A stretch of 6,488 nt of DNA from Chitinophaga pinensis (GCA_943329105.2 CALQCP020000139.1:1-6488), one strand, 5' to 3'. Positions 1 through 6,086 are shown, counted from the first letter of the stretch. A program made the numbers and translations. The notes: a model not told the origin generated them from the letters alone.

Positions 1-543
1 GGCCGCCTGTGCCACCTGCTTGCCCCGGAAGCCCAAATTGAATGCCGTCTCGCGCGCCTGGAATGCAGCAAGTCCCGTGAGCGGGTCCAGTGCCACCTTG
101 ATGATGGCATCAGGGCGGGTCTCAGCGATGTGTTCAATCTCCACGCCGCCCTCGGCGCTGGCGATCAGGGTATTGGTGTGTCGCGTACGGTCCATGACGA
201 TTGCCAGGTAGTACTCCTTGGCAATATCCACGCCGGCGGCAACCAAGATGCGCTTCACTTCAAGGCCTTCCGCCGGAGTCTGCGGACTCACCATGCGGTG
301 CGACAGCATGAACTTGGCTGCCACTTCAGCTTCCTCGGCGGTCTTGCAGACCTTCACGAATCCAGCCTTGCCACGCCCACCTGCATGGACCTGTGCCTTG
401 ACCACCACGATGCCCACGCCCGAAGCAAACAGCGCGCGAGCCTCTGCGGCAGCGTCCGCCACGGTCTCCACCATGCGCCCGGGCGGGACGGGAATTCCAA
501 AGTCTGCGAGGAACTGTCGTGCTTGGTATTCGTGGATCTTCAT
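1..543 (-). CDS. sucC: Succinyl-CoA synthetase (ADP-forming) beta subunit, N-terminal part, cut by window edge
   Basis: This is the first 181 codons of the beta subunit of succinyl-CoA synthetase, the citric-acid-cycle enzyme that couples succinyl-CoA cleavage to ATP or GTP formation in the cytoplasm. The protein begins MKIHEYQAR, the family's usual start. It has the ATP-grasp nucleotide-binding stretch VVKAQVHAGGRGKAG at about residues 47-61, KEYYLAIVMDR at 109-119, and DPLTGL followed by FQARETAFNLG near 153-171, all typical of SucC. Family members are about 390 residues, so a little under half is present; the catalytic C-terminal domain and any sucD lie beyond base 1. The ATG at 543 is chosen because it gives the canonical N-terminus; no good Shine-Dalgarno precedes it. 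It lies 52 bp after dedA on the same strand and may be read with it, although the functions are unrelated. Identification is secure. Confidence 0.96.
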   Translation of the reverse strand, partial: MKIHEYQARQFLADFGIPVPPGRMVETVADAAAEARALFASGVGIVVVKAQVHAGGRGKAGFVKVCKTAEEAEVAAKFMLSHRMVSPQTPAEGLEVKRILVAAGVDIAKEYYLAIVMDRTRHTNTLIASAEGGVEIEHIAETRPDAIIKVALDPLTGLAAFQARETAFNLGFRGKQVAQAA

Positions 544-550
544 GGGATTC

Positions 551-575
551 GTGCCTGGTGTGCCAGCGGTGTGCC
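551..575. repeat. Short direct repeats GGTGTGCC in the dedA-sucC gap
   Basis: GGTGTGCC occurs at 557-564 and again at 568-575, an 11-bp period or about one helical turn. A partial copy, GTGCC, lies at 551-555. They sit directly upstream of the sucC start codon, where sucC lacks a recognisable Shine-Dalgarno. They could be a protein-binding site or chance in a GC-rich spacer; nothing else supports a function. Confidence 0.3.
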
Positions 576-595
576 GGGGGCGAAAGTGTACGGGA

Positions 596-1300
596 TCAGC
601 GGCCTGTTGCAGCCGCGCGGCGCGTGCTGCGCGCCTTCCACCACTCCCAAACGATGGGCAGCACACTGACGATGACGATGCCAATGACCACCTTCTCAAA
701 GTTGCGCTGCACCCATTCGAGTCCCCCGAGCATGTAGCCAGCGCCAAGGAGCAGCCCCACCCACAAAGCCGCGCCGAGCACGTTGTAGAAGAGGAACTTC
801 ATGTAGGTCATGGCACCAATGCCCGCCACAAACGGCGCGAATGTCCGCACAATTGGTACGAACCGAGCCAGCACCACCGCGCGTCCGCCGTGCTTCTCAA
901 AAAAGGCGTGTGTGCGTTCAAGGTATTCGCGGCGCAGCCATCGGAATCGGCCGCTGAATGCCACCGGGCCGATGGCACGACCGATGTGATAATTGACGCC
1001 ATCGCCAAGCACCGCCGCAACGAATAGGACAGCGGCCATGATCTCGATCCGCACCGTGGGGTCCGTGCCACTCTGCTGTGCCACACTCGCAACGGTGGCG
1101 CAGACCGCGCCAGTGGCAAAGAGCAGGCTGTCGCCCGGTAGGAACGGGGTTACCACCAGGCCGGTTTCGGCAAACACGATCAGACCCAGCATGGCGTAGG
1201 TCAGCCCAGCGCCAAGCGTCTCCACGATCTGTGCCAGGTTCTCGCGCAAAGCGCCCGGTTGCGAGACCAACTGCCAGAGATCATGAAGGAAGGGATCCAT
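596..1300 (-). CDS. dedA: DedA family inner-membrane protein
   Basis: This 234-residue polytopic membrane protein belongs to the DedA (SNARE-associated/VTT) family, whose members are linked to transbilayer lipid movement, including undecaprenyl-phosphate recycling, and to membrane homeostasis. It closely resembles E. coli DedA as I remember it: AETGLVVTPFLPGDSLLF at about residues 44-61, GDGVNY at 99-104, HAFFEKHGG at 131-139, and ARFVPIVRTFAPFVAG at 145-160. The family's key residues appear as E45, D57, R146 and R152, with the same spacing as the essential E39/D51 and R130/R136 of E. coli YqjA. Hydrophobic segments fall near 31-51, 56-74, 86-102, 154-190 and 203-220, with a basic C-terminal tail. 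The ATG at 1300 is the first possible start, because an in-frame stop lies one codon upstream. GAGG lies 11 nt before it, which is weak. It follows tRNA-Ser and precedes sucC. The substrate of this protein cannot be told from sequence. Confidence 0.95.
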   Translation of the reverse strand: MDPFLHDLWQLVSQPGALRENLAQIVETLGAGLTYAMLGLIVFAETGLVVTPFLPGDSLLFATGAVCATVASVAQQSGTDPTVRIEIMAAVLFVAAVLGDGVNYHIGRAIGPVAFSGRFRWLRREYLERTHAFFEKHGGRAVVLARFVPIVRTFAPFVAGIGAMTYMKFLFYNVLGAALWVGLLLGAGYMLGGLEWVQRNFEKVVIGIVIVSVLPIVWEWWKARSTRRAAATGR

Positions 1301-1338
1301 GGATCAGTGCGCCTCAGTTCGATGGTGCAGAAACGGTC

Positions 1339-1363
1339 GCGGCCCAGCGTGATGCCGGGCCGC
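1339..1363 (-). terminator. Hairpin after tRNA-Ser, possible terminator or processing structure
   Basis: The arms GCGGCCC (1339-1345) and GGGCCGC (1357-1363) form a perfect 7-bp stem around an 11-nt loop. On the minus strand it begins 11 nt past the tRNA 3' end and ends 38 nt before the dedA start. It is not followed by a clear U-run (GACCGTTTCT), so it is a weak intrinsic terminator. It could instead separate tRNA from dedA mRNA during processing. Confidence 0.4.
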
Positions 1364-1374
1364 AGACGTGAAAG

Positions 1375-1466
1375 AGGACGGGGCGGGATTCGAACCCGCG
1401 TTACGGAGTAATACCCCGTAAACCGGTTTAGCAAACCAGCGCCTTCAGCCACTCGGCCACCCGTCC
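1375..1466 (-). tRNA. tRNA-Ser (anticodon GCT)
   Basis: This is a class II tRNA of 92 nt including the discriminator base. The acceptor arms GGACGGG (1460-1466) and CCCGTCC (1376-1382) pair fully. Next come T8, the D-arm (GCCGAGTGGCTGAAGGC) and an anticodon arm CTGGT-TTGCTAA-ACCGG with GCT in the loop, reading AGC/AGU serine codons. The long variable arm has an 8-pair stem with one G-T pair (TTACGGGG / CTCCGTAA) around TATTA. The T-arm is GCGGG-TTCGAAT-CCCGC. CCA is not encoded: the sequence after the acceptor stem is TCTTTC. The discriminator is therefore U73, whereas E. coli tRNA-Ser species carry G73. The gene lies upstream of dedA on the same strand with its own promoter candidate. The identity as serine GCT is secure. 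Confidence 0.97.
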
Positions 1467-1480
1467 AGGGTGAGGTTGAA

Positions 1481-1510
1481 AGTCTAGCAGAGTGCTTCGG
1501 GCGTTGCCAT
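1481..1510 (-). promoter_or_regulatory. Candidate sigma-70 type promoter for tRNA-Ser
   Basis: On the minus strand, ATGGCA (1505-1510, 4 of 6 matches to TTGACA) is separated by 18 bp from TAGACT (1481-1486, 4 of 6 to TATAAT). A start about 7 nt downstream would leave a short leader before the mature tRNA 5' end at 1466. It lies just after the stop of the 148-residue gene. Position supports it more than the hexamer matches do. Confidence 0.4.
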
Positions 1511-1523
1511 CACGGCTTGCCGG

Positions 1524-1970
1524 TCACTGTGCGTCATAGAGTTCAAGGATTCCGGTGGGGGAGTCGTAGGCGCCCCCCTGCAGGCGCGCCAATGCGGGGG
1601 CTGTGGATGTGCAGTACGCCAAGCGTCCTTGTTCGAAACTGGCCGTCAGGAACGGCGCCCCGGGGCCCGTGGTGATGGCAATATGTGTCCAGCGCCCATG
1701 GCGATCGACAGAAATGTGCGCTGCATCCGGAATCTTTACAGCGGTAATGACGCCGGCACGATCAATGATCGCCGTGCACTCGACCCGTGCATTGGCCTCC
1801 GAGTATTGGTGCCCGTGCTGCCAGCAGCATTCCAGGTGCAGGACAGCTGATGCGTACGACTGCCGTCCATCGAGCGCCTCAGCACTGACCGTCCATGCAA
1901 TTTCCAGCCGCGCGGTCTGTGCCTCGTGGACGCGTTGACGTGACGTGGAATGTGGTGGGGCAATGGTCAT
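1524..1970 (-). CDS. Unknown 148-residue protein translationally coupled to the GbsR-like regulator
   Basis: I do not recognise this protein. It starts MTIAPPHSTSRQ and ends GILELYDAQ. There is no signal peptide and no membrane segment, so it is probably cytoplasmic. The segments at 20-30, 43-50, 61-82, 86-100 and 106-120 alternate hydrophobic and polar residues, suggesting a compact beta-rich fold. Four cysteines occur (48, 49, 65, 120); C48-C49 with H52 and H54 (CCWQHGH) might bind a metal, but this is only a suggestion. I chose the ATG at 1970 because it overlaps the regulator's stop as ATGA, the classic arrangement for coupled translation. The frame is open 29 codons further up to an ATG at 2057, but that stretch lies inside the regulator gene and reads as low-complexity, Arg-rich sequence. 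Its coupling suggests a job linked to the regulator, perhaps effector binding or an accessory target. It ends 57 bp before tRNA-Ser. Confidence 0.75.
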   Translation of the reverse strand: MTIAPPHSTSRQRVHEAQTARLEIAWTVSAEALDGRQSYASAVLHLECCWQHGHQYSEANARVECTAIIDRAGVITAVKIPDAAHISVDRHGRWTHIAITTGPGAPFLTASFEQGRLAYCTSTAPALARLQGGAYDSPTGILELYDAQ

Positions 1971-2587
1971 CGCGGTGGCTCCAACGCGCCGAACAGCGCG
2001 CTGATTCCCCCGCCGTCGCAGGAGAAGAATTGAGTGGCAAGCGCATTTGTGGAGCAAACGAACAACTCAATGTCGTTGAGTTTGCGATCAAGTTCGTCGG
2101 CGCGTGTGGTGGTTTCTTGATCCGCGCCAGTGCGAGGGACCATCGCCGCTGCCTTGCGACACTCCCCGACCAGCGCCAGGAGTGGATCGATCTCGCGCTG
2201 CTTGCGTACGCGAATGACCGTAGAGAAGAGCGTGAGCACATCCTGCTCAGCCTGGTAGTAGTCCTTGCGATCAGTCTTATTGTGGGTGCGCTTCACAATG
2301 CCCCAGTCCACCAAGGTGCGAAGCGTCATTGAGGCATTGCCGCGACTGATCCCCAGGCGCAAGACCACTTCGTCTGCATTGACGCTTCGTCCTTCAATGA
2401 AGAGCAGGGCGTGCACTTCAGCCATGCTGCGCGGCACCCCCCATAACGATGCCATGCGCCCCCAGTGCTCCACGAACTGCTGGTGTGCCTCGGCAAGCCG
2501 TTCGGCAGCCAGGGCGTTACAAACTGGTACTTCGGGGCGGAATTCGGGCACGGGATTAAATGTATGCACAGTCGGCACTTCCGGCAC
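1967..2587 (-). CDS. GbsR/MarR-type winged-helix transcriptional regulator
   Basis: This 206-residue DNA-binding protein resembles the GbsR-like branch of the MarR superfamily. The family signature is visible: HWGRMASLWGVPRSMAEVHALL at about 41-62, written here as HWGRMASLWG then VPRSMAEVHALL. It continues with NADEVVLRLGISRGNASMTL (70-89) as the helix-turn-helix, then RTLVDWGIVKR (90-100), and a wing ending RKDYYQAEQDV. The C-terminal part (about 118-206) is helical and probably dimerises or senses a ligand; it varies between members, so no ligand can be named. B. subtilis GbsR responds to choline, but no choline or betaine genes are present here. The first 35 residues are a Pro-rich extension. 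The start is a GTG at 2587 with AAGGA 4 nt upstream; a second GTG three codons on is the only close alternative. Its stop overlaps the next gene's ATG, so the two are likely one operon. It might regulate itself, its partner or the protease upstream. Confidence 0.88.
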   Translation of the reverse strand: MPEVPTVHTFNPVPEFRPEVPVCNALAAERLAEAHQQFVEHWGRMASLWGVPRSMAEVHALLFIEGRSVNADEVVLRLGISRGNASMTLRTLVDWGIVKRTHNKTDRKDYYQAEQDVLTLFSTVIRVRKQREIDPLLALVGECRKAAAMVPRTGADQETTTRADELDRKLNDIELFVCSTNALATQFFSCDGGGISALFGALEPPR

Positions 2588-2591
2588 GTAA

Positions 2592-2596
2592 TCCTT
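2592..2596 (-). promoter_or_regulatory. Ribosome binding site supporting the GTG start of the regulator
   Basis: AAGGA on the minus strand lies 4 nt before the GTG at 2585-2587 and 13 nt before the alternative GTG at 2576-2578. The first spacing is short but usable and the second is too long. No in-frame ATG exists upstream before a stop at 2639-2641. The site lies 7 nt after the 3' arm of the hairpin at 2604-2629. Confidence 0.5.
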
Positions 2597-2603
2597 GAAG
2601 GAA

Positions 2604-2629
2604 AGCCCCCGACCATATGGCCGGGGGCT
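2604..2629 (-). terminator. Hairpin terminator candidate after the protease gene, in the leader of the regulator
   Basis: A perfect 8-bp stem joins AGCCCCCG (2604-2611) and CGGGGGCT (2622-2629). The 10-nt loop contains the self-complementary CCATATGG (2613-2620). Read on the minus strand it lies 28 nt after the protease stop and is followed by TTTCCTT, a modest U-rich tail. It is therefore a fair intrinsic terminator for the protease. Only 16 nt separate it from the regulator start, so it may also act as a leader structure for that gene. Confidence 0.65.
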
Positions 2630-2657
2630 ACGAAACTTTCAGTTCACCGTGAGAACT

Positions 2658-5600
2658 TTACGGGGCAACGCCGCCGCCCGGGTTAAAGATGTCCACTCCA
2701 ATGGCAAACGCCAAGAAGTCATGCAGGACGCTGTATCCCGAATTGGTCAGTCCGCAGGTGTAGACGCGGGCATAGGCCTGCGAACCGCCGGTGGAGTTGG
2801 ACAGAATGTAGTCACTGATGCTGCCAGGAATGGTGAACGCGCCGCCGCCACCGGCTGGTGAGAGTGACGCAGATCCAGCTGCCATCCATCGGTTCATTCG
2901 ATGGTTGTAGAAGTAGACCACCTCCACGACGGGCAAGTTCCACGACACGCTGGAGTTGGTTGCCAGTCCGATGGACGTCACGTTCTCGGTGGATCCCAAG
3001 GACGACACCTTCAGCTGCAGGTCGGTGGTGCCGCCACCGAGTGGGTAGAAGAGGTCTGGACCATAGCCGTTCCCACGACTGCCCGCACGGCGCCGCACTG
3101 CACCGATGCGCAATGCATTGCCGTCAAGTTGACGCAGTGAGAAATTGGACCCACCTTCGTAGGTGCCGCAGATGATGTCGTACGCCACGGGTGTTCCGCC
3201 GAAGGTGTTCGAGACAATCCACGACACCGTGTTGGTTGCGCGCGGGAATCCACCGATCCGAGCAATGATCGCGCCGTTCACTTGCAGGTCAATGTCGCCA
3301 ACATTCGGGTCGCCATCTTCGGGATAGCCGGGCATCTGCGGCGACGCGTAGTCGATACCGCACTGTCGGTTGACATTCGCGTCCGTACTGATCGCGGTGC
3401 GGAGCACCTGTGGTGGCAATGGAGCTCCGAACCACGCGATGGAGAAACTCTGCAGGCGAGCGCACCATCCAGAGATGATTGGTGCTGCAGAACTTGTTCC
3501 GTTGAACACTGAGGTGTAAGTACGGAGGCGGTCCACTTCCAGCGGGTTGTCCGATGAATTGGTTCCGTTGAACAAGTCTCCGTAGCCGCAACTGGTGACT
3601 CCGGTACCCCAACCAGAAAGGTTGACGTTGCCGGTGTTGTTGTCCGCGCTGGTGAAGTTTGAGAAGTTCAGGCGGCAGTAGCCGTTGCCAGGGAATGGAC
3701 CAGGAATCGAAACATCGGTCGACAATTGACCCACCTGGAATCCGGGCCAGCAGGCACCAACAATCACCGCTCCCGAGTCTCCTCCGGCGCCGCCTGGCGA
3801 GGTGATCACTGGCGCGGCATCGTTGCCGGCAGAGATCACCGTGGTAATTCCGGCGTTCGTTCCGGTGGTCACAAGGTCGAACATGAACGGGCTCGCAACG
3901 ACGGTGTTACCACCGCCAGAGCCGATCGACATGTTGATGACATCGCCTTCTTGCAGGGCAATCAGAGCGTTTGTGTAGGCATTCTCCAGACGTGCGCCTT
4001 CTTCACGGCTGACGATTGGATAGAAACTCAGGTCGGCGCCATCGGCAATGCCGGTCACGCCGATGTTGTTTCGCTCAGCGCCAATCACTCCCAAGACGGC
4101 GGTACCGTGATTGGGGTCAAGCGGCGGCGAGACCACCAACACCTGCGTCTGGTTGGGCTCCGGGACAACGACGTTGATGAGGTCTTCGTGGTTGACGTAC
4201 GCGGCGTGCTCAATGACGGCCACCTCAACACCTTGACCACGCCCCTGCTGCGCTGGATTGATATTGAGTTGCTGCAGGAGCACCTCGTATCCCTGCAGAT
4301 CAAGACCGCCTCCGCGGTACCCGGAATTGATGGCCGCGAGCGTACCGAGGTTGGACTGCGTGTTCCGACGCTCCGCGTCCCCGGGGAATGCCGTAGCGTT
4401 CACGGTTGGCGCCTTGAGCGGGTAGGTTAAGGGTGGCGGCGCTGTGGCCGGAAGAGTGTCGAATGGACCAAGAACCGCATTACCCACCGTGTAGGTCTGG
4501 TAGCCACGCGCGTTTCCCGGCGTACCGTCCAAGTTCTCACGGTTGCCCGCTGTCAAGAGGGGAGTTTGCCCTCCGGGAGGGAAGACGTCGGTCGGCAGTG
4601 ATTGACCCGTGCAAGGGCTGTCGCGGAGCGTTCCGTCTGGTGCATTCTGGGCCTGGGCCACGCAATTCAGGTCCCACTCAATGACGCAGCAGGATGGATC
4701 GTTGCGGCACACGTAAACGCAGCAACTCACCTGGTTGCAGCCGCCGAACGTGTGCTCCACAAAGCAGCCGCTGGAGAATGCCAAGTATGCACCTTCGAGG
4801 CTCGGGTCGGGAAGTGCCTGCTGCGCGACATCAAAGGGGGCCCGGCCCTCATCGCTGGGTTGCAGTGTTGGATAGACCACCGGGACCAATGTCCCGGATA
4901 CGAATGCGCCGGTGGCGGGATCGGTTGTGTAGGTCAGCAGCTGGCTCGTCACGGTTGGCGCGGGGACAGGCGTCTCCACTATTCCGTACACCAAGACATC
5001 TGGGCTCGGCACCGGATTGATCGGTCCGCGCATGGCGAAGCAGGGGTCGTACTTGTAGCTGCTTGGAATTGAGACTGCGGAGCCTCCGCCGCCCTGAATC
5101 GCTGGGCTGGCGTCGTACACCGTGCTGGTGCAGAGGATGTTGGCATAGGTGGCGCAAACTGCATCCCAGCCCTGAGTGCCGTCGCCATTATTGCAGCCTG
5201 GGATGAGTGCCGCGACGGTTTCGCAGCAGTTGGTGTTATTGCATCCGTAACGGCACGCTGGCAGTGAACCATCGGGCGCGGTGCATGCATTCACGTCGTT
5301 GCAGCCCTGTCCGCCACCGAGCGTTGAGCAGCGGCTGTCAGGCGAAGTGGTGTAGCAGTTGGTGATACCAGTGCCGTCGCCGGGGCCGTTCGCGCCGCAA
5401 CCGTCTTGTTCTGCTGCGTTTGTGGTACCACCATCGGGCATCATGATGCGTTCAATCTCAACCCATTCAACGATGTCGAGATCGTTGAGTGCGCGTGCCG
5501 CGTCAACGAGTTTTTCCGGCTGTACGTCCACGTAAACGATGCCCGCCAAGTCGGCCTGCGCCATCTTGCTGATGCGTTCGGCGCGCATTTCCAGGGCGCG

Positions 5601-6008
5601 GAGTTCTTCCGGCGTGCGGCGCAGCGCTTGACGCACGGTGCCGCCGAAGCCCGACAGAATTTCAGTGACTTGCGGAATGGGCTGGCCATTGGCGCCGCGA
5701 ACAGTGGTGCTGGAAATGCGGTCAGCGCGCACTTTGAGTTCATCGCGGAACTTGACGCCGAGTTTGCCGTTCCATTGCGGGCGACCAGAGATCGGATCCT
5801 CGGGGAGGATGATGTCAGCGGAGCGTTGCTTTGGACGAACGGCGCGGGGGGCCAGTCCTCCAGCGACGGGCTGCGTGATCAGGTCGTCAACCTTGGCCGA
5901 CACTGGAGCAGCGGTAGCGAGCTGCTTTTCCGGGATGATCGGAGCAGCGGCGAGGAGCACAGTCACGATGCCAGCGGCGCACGCCGTTGCGGCAAGACGG
6001 ATCAGCAT
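2658..6008 (-). CDS. Exported subtilisin-family (S8) serine peptidase with cysteine-rich insertion and unusual Glu in the catalytic triad
   Basis: This 1116-residue protein is predicted to be exported. Residues 1-22 form a signal peptide (basic LIR, then a hydrophobic Ala/Val/Leu core, AAA before P23). Residues about 75-190 look like an I9-type subtilisin propeptide, ending VDAARALNDLDIVEWVEIE. Residues 200-470 hold 22 cysteines, including two CC/WD modules. The catalytic domain starts near 588: GQGVEVAVIEHAAYVNHEDL (591-610) aligns with the Asp motif but has E600 in place of Asp. H634 lies in NHGTAVLG, N729 (oxyanion) in SAGN, and S839 in NGTSSAAP; VINMSIGS (690-697) is also typical. Residues about 900-1116 are a Gly/Ser/Asn-rich, probably beta-sheet region I cannot assign. 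No sorting tail is evident. The family's likely role is extracellular proteolysis; whether Glu supports activity is unknown. The ATG at 6008 has GGAGAG 7 nt upstream. The gene stands alone, with purD 190 bp before it and a hairpin after it. Confidence 0.92.
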   Translation of the reverse strand: MLIRLAATACAAGIVTVLLAAAPIIPEKQLATAAPVSAKVDDLITQPVAGGLAPRAVRPKQRSADIILPEDPISGRPQWNGKLGVKFRDELKVRADRISSTTVRGANGQPIPQVTEILSGFGGTVRQALRRTPEELRALEMRAERISKMAQADLAGIVYVDVQPEKLVDAARALNDLDIVEWVEIERIMMPDGGTTNAAEQDGCGANGPGDGTGITNCYTTSPDSRCSTLGGGQGCNDVNACTAPDGSLPACRYGCNNTNCCETVAALIPGCNNGDGTQGWDAVCATYANILCTSTVYDASPAIQGGGGSAVSIPSSYKYDPCFAMRGPINPVPSPDVLVYGIVETPVPAPTVTSQLLTYTTDPATGAFVSGTLVPVVYPTLQPSDEGRAPFDVAQQALPDPSLEGAYLAFSSGCFVEHTFGGCNQVSCCVYVCRNDPSCCVIEWDLNCVAQAQNAPDGTLRDSPCTGQSLPTDVFPPGGQTPLLTAGNRENLDGTPGNARGYQTYTVGNAVLGPFDTLPATAPPPLTYPLKAPTVNATAFPGDAERRNTQSNLGTLAAINSGYRGGGLDLQGYEVLLQQLNINPAQQGRGQGVEVAVIEHAAYVNHEDLINVVVPEPNQTQVLVVSPPLDPNHGTAVLGVIGAERNNIGVTGIADGADLSFYPIVSREEGARLENAYTNALIALQEGDVINMSIGSGGGNTVVASPFMFDLVTTGTNAGITTVISAGNDAAPVITSPGGAGGDSGAVIVGACWPGFQVGQLSTDVSIPGPFPGNGYCRLNFSNFTSADNNTGNVNLSGWGTGVTSCGYGDLFNGTNSSDNPLEVDRLRTYTSVFNGTSSAAPIISGWCARLQSFSIAWFGAPLPPQVLRTAISTDANVNRQCGIDYASPQMPGYPEDGDPNVGDIDLQVNGAIIARIGGFPRATNTVSWIVSNTFGGTPVAYDIICGTYEGGSNFSLRQLDGNALRIGAVRRRAGSRGNGYGPDLFYPLGGGTTDLQLKVSSLGSTENVTSIGLATNSSVSWNLPVVEVVYFYNHRMNRWMAAGSASLSPAGGGGAFTIPGSISDYILSNSTGGSQAYARVYTCGLTNSGYSVLHDFLAFAIGVDIFNPGGGVAP
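4662..4739 (-). other. Cysteine module copy 2 inside the protease
   Basis: Residues 424-449 carry the full pattern C-x4-CC-x3-C-x2-DP-x-CC-x3-WD-x2-C, with cysteines at 424, 429, 430, 434, 440, 441 and 449 and W445-D446. From memory this pattern recurs in planctomycete secreted proteins; its function is not known to me. Disulphide bonding is likely in an exported protein. Confidence 0.7.
5154..5243 (-). other. Cysteine module copy 1 inside the protease, degenerate
   Basis: Residues 256-285 start GCNNTNCCETV and end GWDAVC, matching both ends of copy 2. The middle is altered: the single Cys after CC-x2-V is Ala266, and DP-x-CC is replaced by a single C272 followed by the inserted NNGDGTQG. 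Copies 1 and 2 share the outer C-x4-CC and WD-x2-C elements, about 140 residues apart, suggesting an old internal duplication. Confidence 0.6.
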
Positions 6009-6015
6009 GGGTCAA

Positions 6016-6021
6016 CTCTCC
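6016..6021 (-). promoter_or_regulatory. Shine-Dalgarno of the protease gene
   Basis: GGAGAG on the minus strand lies 7 nt before the ATG at 6006-6008. This is good spacing and supports the chosen start, which also begins a standard signal peptide. Confidence 0.7.
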
Positions 6022-6045
6022 AACCCGGCGATCCTTCGCGCGGGC

Positions 6046-6073
6046 GTTATGTAACAACAACAACTCCGACCAA
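6046..6073 (-). promoter_or_regulatory. Weak promoter candidate for the protease gene
   Basis: On the minus strand TTGGTC (6068-6073) and CATAAC (6046-6051) are separated by 16 bp, giving 3 of 6 and 4 of 6 matches to the housekeeping hexamers. A GTTGTTGTTGTT repeat (6053-6064) fills the spacer. A start near 6039 would give a leader of about 30 nt containing the ribosome binding site. The -35 overlaps the edge of the palindrome at 6073-6086. The match is poor and rests mainly on position. Confidence 0.25.
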
Positions 6074-6086
6074 GGAGGCGCCTCCT
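6073..6086. repeat. Perfect 14-bp palindrome AGGAGGCGCCTCCT upstream of the protease gene
   Basis: The sequence reads identically on both strands, with a 7-bp arm and no spacer. It lies 65 bp upstream of the protease ATG, next to the possible -35 element. Such a site could be an operator bound by a dimeric regulator. It also creates AGGAGG on both strands. Being GC-rich it could be chance, but it is the longest perfect spacer-free palindrome I noticed in the window. Confidence 0.5.

Noticed and set aside
218..1027. Plus-strand open frame of 269 codons
   Set aside because: It runs antisense through sucC and dedA, both securely identified, and its translation is low-complexity Ala/His/Arg-rich with no family resemblance.
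1294..1305. 12-bp palindrome GATCCATGGATC over the dedA start codon
   Set aside because: It is short and made of common restriction-like words, and is explained by the start codon context; nothing else suggests a binding site.
1971..2057. Upstream extension of the 148-residue protein to an ATG at 2057
   Set aside because: This part overlaps the regulator's C-terminal coding region and reads as Arg-rich, low-quality sequence. The ATGA overlap gives a much better start.
3726..4430. Plus-strand open frame of 234 codons
   Set aside because: It is antisense to the protease catalytic domain, where the His and oxyanion motifs are unmistakable on the minus strand.
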